In this document: positions 8,368 through 16,843 of the stretch, one piece after another
How the letters are laid out: each line of letters begins with the position of its first letter
Numbering within the stretch: the first letter of the stretch is position 1
Program-made: the position numbers and the translations under genes
DNA from: JAEUKA01 sp035340095
GTDB taxonomy: Bacteria; Myxococcota_A; Polyangia; Palsa-1104; JAEUJZ01
Length of the DNA: 64,000 bases
Assembly (NCBI GenBank): GCA_035340095.1
Contig: DAORGN010000003.1
Coordinates: forward strand, 1 to 64,000
Reading direction: 5' to 3'
Notes under the pieces: generated by a model
Database searches by the model: none
Told to the model about the DNA's origin: nothing
What the model saw: only the letters and a program-made list of their open reading frames with translations

Positions 8368-9959
8368 TCGAGCAGAACAAAGACTCCCAGAGCTTGCCCG
8401 ATGCAATCTCTGTGGGATTCCCAAAAGCCTTTGGGAGTCCGGTGTCGACCGTGATTCTGCTTTTGATCGTGCTGTGTGGTCTGGTTTTGACAGCGCTGGT
8501 GGTGACGGCAAAAAAGTACACGGTGGATGCGCGGCTGCATGAAAAGTATTCCGGATCGCTGCGCAGTCTGATCGCACTCGACGCACAACTGAATGAAGCG
8601 GTGCTGAAGACCAGCAGCGGAATGTCTGTCAGCTACGATCCGCTCCAGCGTCTTTTGCGACAGCTTCACAGCCAGAGCGTCGAACTGCAAAACACCACTT
8701 GGCCGATTCCCTATTTTCCACAGGAAGGATCGGTTTCCGTCGAAAAATCGCTGACGGAATTTCTGTCTCTGCTGGCTGACAAAGAAGTCCTGATCGAAAA
8801 ATTCCAGACCGAAACGTCGGTGGTTCGCAATTCCCACAACTACTTTCCGGTCGGAGTCCGCCAGCTTGTGGACGCGCGACAAAAGGAATCGAAACACGAT
8901 CCGCTGTCTTCGTCGCTGCATGAGCTTCTGCAGTGCGTGTCCCTTTATACGCTGCTACCAAATCCAGAACATTCTGTAGCGTGTCTGCACACGCTGGCAT
9001 CGCTTCAGCAGAATCTCCATGTGCTTTCCGGAACCGATCAGCAAGAAGTCCGGCTGCTCTTGCTGCACGCGCAGGTGATTCTGGATCGCGAACAGAGACT
9101 GTCCGAAGCCGTGCGCAGCGTGCTTTCGCTCAAGACTCGCGATGTCGCCGACCATGCACGCAAACGCTACGACGATCAGTATCAAGTGGCGCTGCGACGC
9201 GGCGATGTCTATCGGCTGTCCGCAGCCGGTTTTTTTGCGCTGCTCATTGTCCTTCTCGCCAGTCTGCTCATCCACAAGCTGCGGCGCTCCGCGGCAGCGC
9301 TTCAGCATGAACGAGAGCTTTCGGAACAGCTGCTGCTCAACGTCCTGCCCAAGCCGATTGCCGATCGTTTGAAACAGACACCGGAAGTCATCGCCGATAG
9401 TTTTCCGACGGTGACGGTGCTGTTTGCCGATCTGGTCGGTTTTTCCCAGCTATCCGCCAAGCTGCCAGCCATTGATCTGGTGCGACTGCTCAACCGGATT
9501 TTTTCTGCGCTTGATCTGCTGGCGCAAAAGCACGGTCTGGAAAAAATCAAGACGATTGGCGACGCATACATGGTGGTGGCCGGACTCCCCATCGCGCGTG
9601 CAGATCATGCAGAAGCGATGGCGGAATTTGCCCTGTCTGCCATCAGCACGCTCGATTCTCTGCGCAGCGAGCTGCCGCAAGACATGTCATTCCGCATCGG
9701 CATCAACAGCGGTTCTGTCGTCGCTGGGGTGATCGGTCTGCGCAAGTTTTCCTATGACTTGTGGGGACACACCGTAAACCTGGCAAGCCGGATGGAAATG
9801 CACGGAATTCCCGGTGCGATCCACTGCGCAGAATCGACGTATGAGCTGCTCAAGAACCGATACGAATTTGTGCCGCGCGGACCAATCCCGATCAAAGGAA
9901 TCGGTCCCCAGACAACGTATCTTTTGCAAAAACGGAAGGCTGCGGACCCAGCGGCTTAG
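8364..9959 (+). CDS. Membrane class III nucleotide cyclase
   Basis: Predicted adenylate or guanylate cyclase of 531 residues. Two membrane helices (about 27-49 and 284-307) bracket a roughly 235-residue, mainly helical periplasmic sensor region that I do not recognise. A short linker, HERELSEQLLLNVLPKPIADRLK, matches the cyclase signalling helix. The catalytic domain has both metal aspartates (D356 in LFADLVGFS, D400 in IGDAYM) and the transition-state pair N472 and R476 in NLASR, so it should be active. Translational overlap with the di-haem peroxidase suggests a redox or peroxide stimulus, which is inference. Its end overlaps the convergent lolA stop by four bases. Confidence 0.92.
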   Translation: MIEQNKDSQSLPDAISVGFPKAFGSPVSTVILLLIVLCGLVLTALVVTAKKYTVDARLHEKYSGSLRSLIALDAQLNEAVLKTSSGMSVSYDPLQRLLRQLHSQSVELQNTTWPIPYFPQEGSVSVEKSLTEFLSLLADKEVLIEKFQTETSVVRNSHNYFPVGVRQLVDARQKESKHDPLSSSLHELLQCVSLYTLLPNPEHSVACLHTLASLQQNLHVLSGTDQQEVRLLLLHAQVILDREQRLSEAVRSVLSLKTRDVADHARKRYDDQYQVALRRGDVYRLSAAGFFALLIVLLASLLIHKLRRSAAALQHERELSEQLLLNVLPKPIADRLKQTPEVIADSFPTVTVLFADLVGFSQLSAKLPAIDLVRLLNRIFSALDLLAQKHGLEKIKTIGDAYMVVAGLPIARADHAEAMAEFALSAISTLDSLRSELPQDMSFRIGINSGSVVAGVIGLRKFSYDLWGHTVNLASRMEMHGIPGAIHCAESTYELLKNRYEFVPRGPIPIKGIGPQTTYLLQKRKAADPAA

Positions 9960-10717
9960 CGCGGCGTGATGATCTTGGTGTCAGGCGGGGGCGTAAACGA
10001 AAAGCGCGCGTCATCAACGCCGGCTTTGGGATTCGGTTCGATTCCCGAAAACACCAGGTGGTTTTGTCCGCCTTGCTGATCGAACAGCACCGTTTCTTTG
10101 ACCAGGAAAGTCTTCGGCTGCACGACGAACAGCAGGTGGCGATACTGCGCGGAAGCGACCTTGGGCAGAAGCTTCAGCACCAGATCGCCCGCTTCCCCGA
10201 GCGGCTGATCGTCGAAATAGGAAATCTCGAACTCTTCTTGCAGCTTGCCGCGACCAAACAAAAAGCTGACCTGCGCCGGTAGCTGCGATGAGCTGAGCGA
10301 CTGCTTGTACGCCTGCTCGTCGTCTGGTTCGTAGACCCACAGCGTCGTTCCGTCGGCAACGAACAGCTTTTTTTCCGGCTTTTCATAGTCCCAGCGCATC
10401 TTGCCGGGCTTTTTCAGCGCCACCGTGCCCGATGCCTGTCGTTTGCCCATCGGCCCGGTGAGCGTCTGCGAAAACTTCGCCCGCAACGACGCAATGCTTT
10501 CGTAACTTTTTTGAAGCTGGCTGACGACTTCGGCGACGGGAGGACGGGCTGGGATCGCCGCATCGGTCGCTTTGCGCGGCGTGGTCGCTGGGGTCGCAGC
10601 GGGATTTTTCGCGGCAGTGGCTGCTGGAGTCGCCGTCGGAGCAGGCGGAGCAGGCGGAGCAGCGGCAATCGAAAGGACAAACGGCAGGACGGACAGTTTC
10701 GGCAGAAAGCGCCTCAT
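9956..10717 (-). CDS. lolA: Outer-membrane lipoprotein carrier protein LolA
   Basis: Periplasmic chaperone that carries lipoproteins from LolCDE to the outer membrane. After a signal peptide comes an unusually long Ala/Pro/Thr linker of about 45 residues, then the LolA fold: SLRAKFSQTLTG, GTVALKKPGKMRWDYEKP, LFVADGTTLWVYEPDDEQAY and the C-terminal half. The ATG at 10715-10717 is chosen because GGAG lies just upstream; an upstream in-frame ATG at 10747 lacks one. The low-complexity linker is atypical compared with enteric LolA. Many lipoproteins in this window would be clients. Confidence 0.9.
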   Translation of the reverse strand: MRRFLPKLSVLPFVLSIAAAPPAPPAPTATPAATAAKNPAATPATTPRKATDAAIPARPPVAEVVSQLQKSYESIASLRAKFSQTLTGPMGKRQASGTVALKKPGKMRWDYEKPEKKLFVADGTTLWVYEPDDEQAYKQSLSSSQLPAQVSFLFGRGKLQEEFEISYFDDQPLGEAGDLVLKLLPKVASAQYRHLLFVVQPKTFLVKETVLFDQQGGQNHLVFSGIEPNPKAGVDDARFSFTPPPDTKIITPR

Positions 10718-10813
10718 CGGGTTCTCCACAGGTGGATATTCGCACAAAGACAGATGCGACGCTGCTCGGCTCTATTCAAATTGCCGCACGCTGTGGGGAC
10801 GATGCAGCAAAAA

Positions 10814-11161
10814 CTAATGAGCGGCGGTTTTGGCTAGCGCGTCTTTGACGAACTGTTCGATCTTCGGCTTGGGCGCGGCACCGACGAGCTGGCCGATGAC
10901 TTTGCCTTTGTGAAAGACGAGCAGCGTCGGAATCGAGCGCACATCGTACTTGGTCGGGGTGCTCGGGCTGTGGTCGATGTCCATCTTGCCGACGTTTAGC
11001 TTGCCTTCAAACTGGGTGGCGAGCGACTCGACAGCGGGGGCGATCGCCCGGCAGGGTGCGCACCAGGTGGCCCAGAAGTCGACCAGCGTCGGTTTGTCAG
11101 AGGAAAGCACCTCGGCCTGGAAGTTGGCGTCGGTGAGGATCTTGATGTGGTGCGATGACAT
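10814..11161 (-). CDS. trxA: Thioredoxin with CAPC active site
   Basis: Small cytosolic thiol-disulfide oxidoreductase, 115 residues. The fold is complete: VDFWATWCAPC with C34 and C37, the cis-proline segment SIPTLLVFHKGKVIGQLVG, and the C-terminal helix. The active site is CAPC instead of the classical CGPC, which may shift the redox potential. The start at 11159-11161 is supported by GGAG upstream. It lies upstream of lolA on the same strand with a 96-base gap, and diverges from recD2. Confidence 0.93.
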   Translation of the reverse strand: MSSHHIKILTDANFQAEVLSSDKPTLVDFWATWCAPCRAIAPAVESLATQFEGKLNVGKMDIDHSPSTPTKYDVRSIPTLLVFHKGKVIGQLVGAAPKPKIEQFVKDALAKTAAH

Positions 11162-11247
11162 GGGATTCTCCTTCAGCCACAATCTAATATGACTGGCCGG
11201 CTGCGAAAGGGGCGACCGCTTTTTTTCGGCTATTGTGCGGGCCGCCC

Positions 11248-13548
11248 ATGAGCCTAGACCGAACCGAAACAGCGCAGCCACTTCTTCCGCTTCCGCAGCT
11301 TCCCAAGCTGCCGCTGCTCGACGGTCAGGTTCAGGTTGACGGCATTGTGTCGAGCCAGGTGTTCGTGTCGCCCGAAGCAGACTTTGCCGTGCTGCGGCTT
11401 GATGTCGCGGGACAGATTCGACCCGTGATTGCCGTCGGTGCGCTGGCCGGTCTGCGAATCGGTGAGACGGTGCGCATCATCGGTCGTTACGAACAGCACG
11501 ACCGCTACGGTCAAAGGCTGCGGGCCGATCAAGCGCTGCCGCAGACGCCCGAGTCCCGGCTGGGTGTCGAGCGCTATTTGTCGACGCTGGCTGGTCTGGG
11601 TCCAGAGCTTGCGCGCCGCATCGTCGCCGAGCTTGGACCCCGCGCGCTCATCGCCCTGGAAGAAGAGACGTTTCGCGTTGCCCAGATCAAAGGGGTCGGA
11701 AAAAAACGGGCCCAGCGGGCGCTGATTGACGCTCGGGCTCGTCGAGAAGAACGCGAAGTGATGATCTTTTTGCAGGGGCTCGGGATTTCGGCAGCGTATG
11801 CGGCGCGGATTCGCAAGCAGTGGGGACAGACGGCGATCACCAAAGTGCGCGAAAATCCCTACGCGCTCGCGCGGGAAGTCACCGGCATCGGTTTTCACAT
11901 TGCCGATCGGATTGCCGCCGCGATGGGCGTCGAGCCGCTATCACCCTTGCGCTGTGTCGCCGGGGGAAGGCATGTGCTTCTCAGCGCCTGTGACTCGGGG
12001 CATTGCTATTTGCCGACGAAAGAGCTGCTGCAGCGAGCGGTGCAGCTGCTCACGCAAGCGCCGCCCGACGATCACGAGCCCAATCGACCACTGCCGCCAC
12101 CCGACGAAAAACTGGTCGATGCGGTGGAAAAATCGATCGAGACGATGCGCTCGCACGGGGAAACCGTGCACGAAGGTGATGCGGTCTATCTTTCGTCGCT
12201 GCACCAGCAAGAAGTTGACCTGACGCGGCAGGTGTCGCGGCTTCTGTCGACGATCCGTGCGCGAATTCCGACCATTTCGGAACACGACATCTCGCTGCGG
12301 CTGGCAGAAGGTCAGAAAGCAGCGCTTCTGCGGGTTGAAACGTCGCCGCTTAGCATCATCACGGGCGGGCCGGGAACGGGTAAGACGACGATCATTTCGG
12401 CGCTGGTGCGGGCGTATCTGCGCGCGGGGCTGCGGGTTTGCCTGACTGCACCGACGGGACGAGCGGCCAAGCGACTGTCGGATGCGACGGGCCAGACCGC
12501 CAAGACGATTCACCGCCTGCTCAACCTGATTCCCGGCGAGCGCGGGCGGGTGGCCAAAGACCTGGAAATTGATCTGCTGGTCTGTGATGAAGCGTCGATG
12601 CTCGATCTGCCGCTGGCGCTGACGCTTTTGCGAGCAGTGCCCGGTGGTGCGACAGTGGTTCTAGTCGGCGACGTCGATCAGCTCCCGTCGGTGGGACCGG
12701 GTCGTGTGCTGGCCGATTTGATTGATTCAACCTGCATTCCGGTGACCCGGCTGCGCGAAATTTTCCGTCAAAAAGAAGGTTCGGGAATCATCGACAACGC
12801 GCAAGCGATCCTGCGCGGCGAGCTGCCTCTGTCGGCACCTTCCGACGGAAAATTGGCCGACTTTTACTGGATCGAAGTCGACGATGCGCAAAAATCGCGC
12901 GACACGGTGGTCAAGCTGGTGTCGGAACGGATTCCGCAGCGCTTTGGTTTTGACCCGCTCACCGACGTGCAGGTATTGACGCCAATGCATCGCGGTGAAG
13001 TCGGAACCGAAGAACTAAACCGCGCACTGCAAGCCCAGCTCAATCCAGCCGCCAAACAGCCGCAGCGCCCGCAAGCGACGACGGGAGAGCCCACAGCCGA
13101 CAAGCCAAGCACGCCGCAGAAAGTCTCGTTTTACGTCGGTGACAAAGTGATGCAGGTGCGGAACAACTACGAGCTCGACGTCTGGAACGGCGACATCGGC
13201 GTGATCATCGGGCGCGATGAAGAAGACGACCTTGTGCTGGTGCGGTTTGAAGACGAGCGGCAGGTCGCCTATGACGCCGAAGCGCGCGATGATCTGGAGC
13301 TGGCGTATGCCGTCAGCGTCCACAAAAGCCAAGGCAGCGAGTACAAAGCCGTCGTGGTGCCACTGCACATCCAGCACTTTCCGCTTCTGCGACGGAATTT
13401 GGTCTACACCGCAGTGACACGCGGCAAAAAACTGGTCGTGCTGGTCGGCAGTCGTCGGGCGGTACGGCGCGCGGTGACCCAAACCGGCGATCTCCAGCGC
13501 TACACTGGTCTGCGCGAGCGGCTTCGCAGTATGCTGCCAAGCGGATGA
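11248..13548 (+). CDS. recD2: RecD2-type superfamily 1B DNA helicase
   Basis: ATP-dependent 5'-3' DNA helicase of the RecD2 (RecD-like without RecBC) type, 766 residues from the ATG at 11248. The N-terminal part has an OB-like segment and helix-hairpin-helix repeats (LGPELARRIVAELG, FRVAQIKGVGKKRAQ, GISAAYAARIRKQWG). The motor has Walker A GGPGTGKTT with K379, Walker B CDEAS with D447, and the VSVHKSQGSEY and YTAVTRGKK motifs at the C-terminus. No recB or recC lies nearby, which fits RecD2. The downstream gene overlaps its stop by four bases. Confidence 0.94.
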   Translation: MSLDRTETAQPLLPLPQLPKLPLLDGQVQVDGIVSSQVFVSPEADFAVLRLDVAGQIRPVIAVGALAGLRIGETVRIIGRYEQHDRYGQRLRADQALPQTPESRLGVERYLSTLAGLGPELARRIVAELGPRALIALEEETFRVAQIKGVGKKRAQRALIDARARREEREVMIFLQGLGISAAYAARIRKQWGQTAITKVRENPYALAREVTGIGFHIADRIAAAMGVEPLSPLRCVAGGRHVLLSACDSGHCYLPTKELLQRAVQLLTQAPPDDHEPNRPLPPPDEKLVDAVEKSIETMRSHGETVHEGDAVYLSSLHQQEVDLTRQVSRLLSTIRARIPTISEHDISLRLAEGQKAALLRVETSPLSIITGGPGTGKTTIISALVRAYLRAGLRVCLTAPTGRAAKRLSDATGQTAKTIHRLLNLIPGERGRVAKDLEIDLLVCDEASMLDLPLALTLLRAVPGGATVVLVGDVDQLPSVGPGRVLADLIDSTCIPVTRLREIFRQKEGSGIIDNAQAILRGELPLSAPSDGKLADFYWIEVDDAQKSRDTVVKLVSERIPQRFGFDPLTDVQVLTPMHRGEVGTEELNRALQAQLNPAAKQPQRPQATTGEPTADKPSTPQKVSFYVGDKVMQVRNNYELDVWNGDIGVIIGRDEEDDLVLVRFEDERQVAYDAEARDDLELAYAVSVHKSQGSEYKAVVVPLHIQHFPLLRRNLVYTAVTRGKKLVVLVGSRRAVRRAVTQTGDLQRYTGLRERLRSMLPSG

Positions 13549-14810
13549 ACCACTTCCCCAACACCTCGTCGAGAAACTGGGCGTATGTCGCAGTGCTGCT
13601 GGCGGCGGTGGTTTCGACGTGGGCCTGTCTTGCGGCACCGCTCGACCTGGGTTTCGGTGCAAAAGGCGACGCTGCGGTGGACAGTGGGGTCTATCCCGAC
13701 GACGGCCAAGGGCAAGGCGTGCTCGGGCTTTTTACCATCACCGGCTGTGGCAAGCTGACGTTCCCCGGCGACGAGCCACGCTGCGAGGGTCTTTCGCCCC
13801 TTTCGCTTCAGCTTGTACTTCTGCCCATTGGCGTGTCGAGCTATCGCTGGCAGGTGGTGCCGGCAAACGGAACCAGCGACGGTGGAGTAAGTGATGGCGG
13901 ACTTGGTTCGCTGCTCGATGAAACGCAGAGCCGCAGCCGCAGTCCCAGCTTCACCCTGACGCGACCTGGCACCTATTATGTCAATCTTGCCGTCGCTGGA
14001 CCCGGTGGCACCAGCAGCGCCAGCGGCCAGATCATCGTCGGCACGGGCGATATCGGAGCCCCCTGTCGCAGCGACGATCAGTGCCAAAACGGTCTGCGCT
14101 GCCTGTGCGCGGCTGACAAGCCTGGTCGCGATGGCGCCTGTCCGGGCTCGCTCGCAAGCGGACTTTGCACCAAAAGCTGCGACGGTGTCGCCTGTCCCAC
14201 CGGCAGCGTGTGTCTGAACTTGTCGCGCAGCCAAACCGCACTTCCCGACGGTGGCAGCGGCGATGGTTTCCGTCAGCCGATCTGCGTCATGCCTTGCAGC
14301 GTCGACACCGACTGTCGCGCCGACCAAGTCTGTCGCGAGCTACCCCAGAGCAAACCCGGCGCTGCGGCATCGGCCCCGCTTCAGTTTGGCAAAGTCTGTT
14401 TTGCGTCCATCCCCGCGGGTGTCGGTGCAAGCTGCATCGGCCCTGACGAACAACCAAGCCAGAGCGACTGTGCGACCGGCATCTGCGAAGCGCTCGGTTC
14501 ACACGATCTGTGCACCATTTCCTGCGGCGCGGGCTGTCCACAGTCTGCCGCGTGTGCGACGTGGAATGGCACCGTCGCCCCCGTCCCGAGCGGTCCGCGC
14601 TGCCTGGGCCGCTGCGATGCAAGCCATCCGTGTGCAGATCCACTGCTCGACTGTTTGCCCGGTGGTGGCAGCGGCGGTCTTGGCTTTACCCTGGTCGGCG
14701 AACCGATGATCACCCAAGTCTGCGCGCCGCGTCGCTGTAGCAAAGCCGCCGACTGTCCGGGCGGACGCTGCGTCACCATCGGAACGGCGTCATTCTGCCT
14801 GCGCAGTTAG
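13545..14810 (+). CDS. Cysteine-rich secreted protein with PKD-like segment
   Basis: Unrecognised 421-residue exported protein. The N-terminus has a hydrophobic helix followed by STWAC, a possible lipobox. Residues of about 60-155 resemble a PKD or Ig-like beta-sandwich (SSYRWQVVPANGTS, GTYYVNLAVAGPGG). The remainder has many paired cysteines in modules such as CRSDDQCQNGLRCLC and CMPCSVDTDCRADQVC, similar to the Dickkopf-like or EGF-like cysteine repeats common in myxobacterial surface proteins. It starts within the recD2 stop, though functional coupling is unlikely. Its end overlaps the convergent epimerase by 21 bases. Confidence 0.75.
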   Translation: MNHFPNTSSRNWAYVAVLLAAVVSTWACLAAPLDLGFGAKGDAAVDSGVYPDDGQGQGVLGLFTITGCGKLTFPGDEPRCEGLSPLSLQLVLLPIGVSSYRWQVVPANGTSDGGVSDGGLGSLLDETQSRSRSPSFTLTRPGTYYVNLAVAGPGGTSSASGQIIVGTGDIGAPCRSDDQCQNGLRCLCAADKPGRDGACPGSLASGLCTKSCDGVACPTGSVCLNLSRSQTALPDGGSGDGFRQPICVMPCSVDTDCRADQVCRELPQSKPGAAASAPLQFGKVCFASIPAGVGASCIGPDEQPSQSDCATGICEALGSHDLCTISCGAGCPQSAACATWNGTVAPVPSGPRCLGRCDASHPCADPLLDCLPGGGSGGLGFTLVGEPMITQVCAPRRCSKAADCPGGRCVTIGTASFCLRS

Positions 14811-15737
14811 GGGGCCCAAGCCCGCGCCGGCTTTCTCTTTTGGCGACAGCGCGCGAAATGCCGCAATCAGCGCGGCCATTCCCTGCGCAATGGATGTCGT
14901 CGCTGCAAAGCCAAGCAGTTCCCTGGCCCGCTGTGGCGAACCGACAAACTGCGTCACATCGTAGCTGCGCGCGGGCGCTTCGACGACGCGGCAGCGCCCA
15001 CCGCCCGTTTTTTGCGCCAAGTCGGCCAGCTGCGAAAGCGTGGTGCCCTGCCCGGTCACAAGCTGAATCGGCGGCAACACCACACCACACGCCAGCCGAT
15101 CGATCGTGGCCAAGATGCCGCGCACCGTGTCGGCAAGATGGGTGAAGTCAAAAACGTGCGAAGATCCATCGACGCGCAAAAGTCCGCCCCACAGCGCTGC
15201 ACGCGCAAACGCCGGCACCACTCGATCGGCATGATCGTGGGTGCTGCCGTACACATTGGAAAAGCGCAGCACCGCTGTGCCAAGTCCCAGCCCGCGCGCC
15301 GCAAAGACCCGCGCTTCCGCTTCGGCTTTGGAACGCCCATAGATATTGAGAGGCCGCAGCGCGGTGTCTTCCGTGACGGGAAGCTGGTCAACCTGGCCGT
15401 ACACTTCGCGGCTGCTCGAAAACAGCAGCCAGGGACGATGGGCCTGCGCCACACACGCATCGATCACTTCTTGCGTGCCCAGCACATTGGTATCCCAGCA
15501 CAGCGTTGGATCACGCTCGCCCAAGAGAACCCGCGAAACCGCCGCCAGGTGCACGACGCCATCACAGCCCGCAACCAGTCGACGGACCGAATCCCGAATC
15601 CGAACATCACCTGAACCCGCGTGACCTATCGGCAAACAGACATCGAGCCGGCGCACCGCGTCGCCGCGATCGACAAGCGCTTGCGCGAGCGCCGTCCCGA
15701 TGAGTCCTTCCGATCCAGTGATGCCAATGATCGCCAT
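14790..15737 (-). CDS. NAD-dependent epimerase/dehydratase (extended SDR)
   Basis: Predicted nucleotide-sugar epimerase, dehydratase or reductase of 315 residues. The N-terminus holds the Rossmann motif GITGSEGLIG. The catalytic set is SSS near 108-110 with YGRSK giving Y133 and K137. The segment RFSNVYGSTHDHADRVVPAF matches UDP-sugar epimerases. Substrate cannot be told from sequence; no other sugar-nucleotide genes adjoin it. It is divergent from the lipase-like gene at 15831 across a 93-base spacer. Confidence 0.88.
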   Translation of the reverse strand: MAIIGITGSEGLIGTALAQALVDRGDAVRRLDVCLPIGHAGSGDVRIRDSVRRLVAGCDGVVHLAAVSRVLLGERDPTLCWDTNVLGTQEVIDACVAQAHRPWLLFSSSREVYGQVDQLPVTEDTALRPLNIYGRSKAEAEARVFAARGLGLGTAVLRFSNVYGSTHDHADRVVPAFARAALWGGLLRVDGSSHVFDFTHLADTVRGILATIDRLACGVVLPPIQLVTGQGTTLSQLADLAQKTGGGRCRVVEAPARSYDVTQFVGSPQRARELLGFAATTSIAQGMAALIAAFRALSPKEKAGAGLGPLTAQAE

Positions 15738-15830
15738 CGCGTCTGCTTGCTGCCGCCGGGTTTGGGCCTTCCGTCAAAAGGCAAACCATCAAATCTTGCC
15801 ACGAAACGGCATGCGCCAACGTGATAAGAT

Positions 15831-16769
15831 GTGAAGGTGTCTACTCTTCAGAAGCGGCTTCTTTCCCCCCGTAGAAACGCAACCTCCGCTAGGCTTCATC
15901 TTGCACTCCTTTTGTCGATTCCGATTGTCGCTAGCGCGTGCTCGCAGCCACTTGTGATTCGGTCCGAGCGCACACAAGCGATGATGCCGATTGCCAAAAG
16001 CAAGACGGTCGTCTTTGTGCACGGCATGTTTATGACGCCGCTTGCATGGGAAAAGTGGGAAGCGCACTTCGCCGCCAAGGGCTATAAGACGCTCGCTCCG
16101 GCGTGGCCGCTGCACGATCTGCCGATTGAAGATCAGCGCAAAAATCATCCACATCCCAAGCTCGGTGAGCTGACGCTCGACACGGTGCTTTCACATTATC
16201 GGCAGGTGTTAAAAGGTCTCGATGAAAAGCCGATCTTGGTCGGACACTCGATGGGCGGACTCATCGTCCAGATCCTGCTTGCCGAAGGCCTGGGAGCCGC
16301 AGGAATCGCGATTGATTCGGCGCCGCCCAAAGGTGTGATCTCGCTCAAATACTCGTTCCTAAAAAGCAACTGGCCGGTGATAAGTCCGAGCGCAAAAGTC
16401 AGCGAGCCGTTTTTCCCAACCCAACAGAATTTCGACTACAGCTTTTCCAACTGCATTCCTGCCGCAGAACAGAAATCCGCTTACGAACGCTTCGCCGTTC
16501 CAGAATCGCGCCGGGTGGGCAAAGCCCCAACCGAAGATGTTGCAAAGATCAATTTCCAGACGGCACGACCACCGCTTTTGCTGATCGCTGGGAGTCTTGA
16601 TCACATCATTCCGGCGAGTCTGAATCGATCGAACTACGACAAGTACGATCGCAGTCCATCGATCACCGATTTCCGCGAGTTTGAAGGACGCTGCCACTTC
16701 ATCATCGGCCAAACCGGCTGGGAGGAAGTCGCGGACTATGTGCTCGACTGGATTGCCAAAAACCAGTAG
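15831..16769 (+). CDS. Alpha/beta hydrolase lipoprotein
   Basis: Predicted exported serine hydrolase of 312 residues. A hydrophobic run ending IVASAC is a lipobox near residue 37. The hydrolase fold shows FVHGMFMTPLAWE (oxyanion region), the elbow GHSMGG with Ser140, and LLIAGSLDHIIP giving the likely acid near residue 257; a histidine near residue 290 (GRCHFIIG) would complete the triad. The start is GTG at 15831 or 15837, with no ATG suitably placed. It differs from the hydrolase at the left edge. Confidence 0.85.
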   Translation: MKVSTLQKRLLSPRRNATSARLHLALLLSIPIVASACSQPLVIRSERTQAMMPIAKSKTVVFVHGMFMTPLAWEKWEAHFAAKGYKTLAPAWPLHDLPIEDQRKNHPHPKLGELTLDTVLSHYRQVLKGLDEKPILVGHSMGGLIVQILLAEGLGAAGIAIDSAPPKGVISLKYSFLKSNWPVISPSAKVSEPFFPTQQNFDYSFSNCIPAAEQKSAYERFAVPESRRVGKAPTEDVAKINFQTARPPLLLIAGSLDHIIPASLNRSNYDKYDRSPSITDFREFEGRCHFIIGQTGWEEVADYVLDWIAKNQ

Positions 16770-16843
16770 CAAAAAAACAGCGCACGCTTGACCGCACCGA
16801 CATCCAAACACTGTCTCCTGCTCTTTCCCAAAAAGGACGTCGC

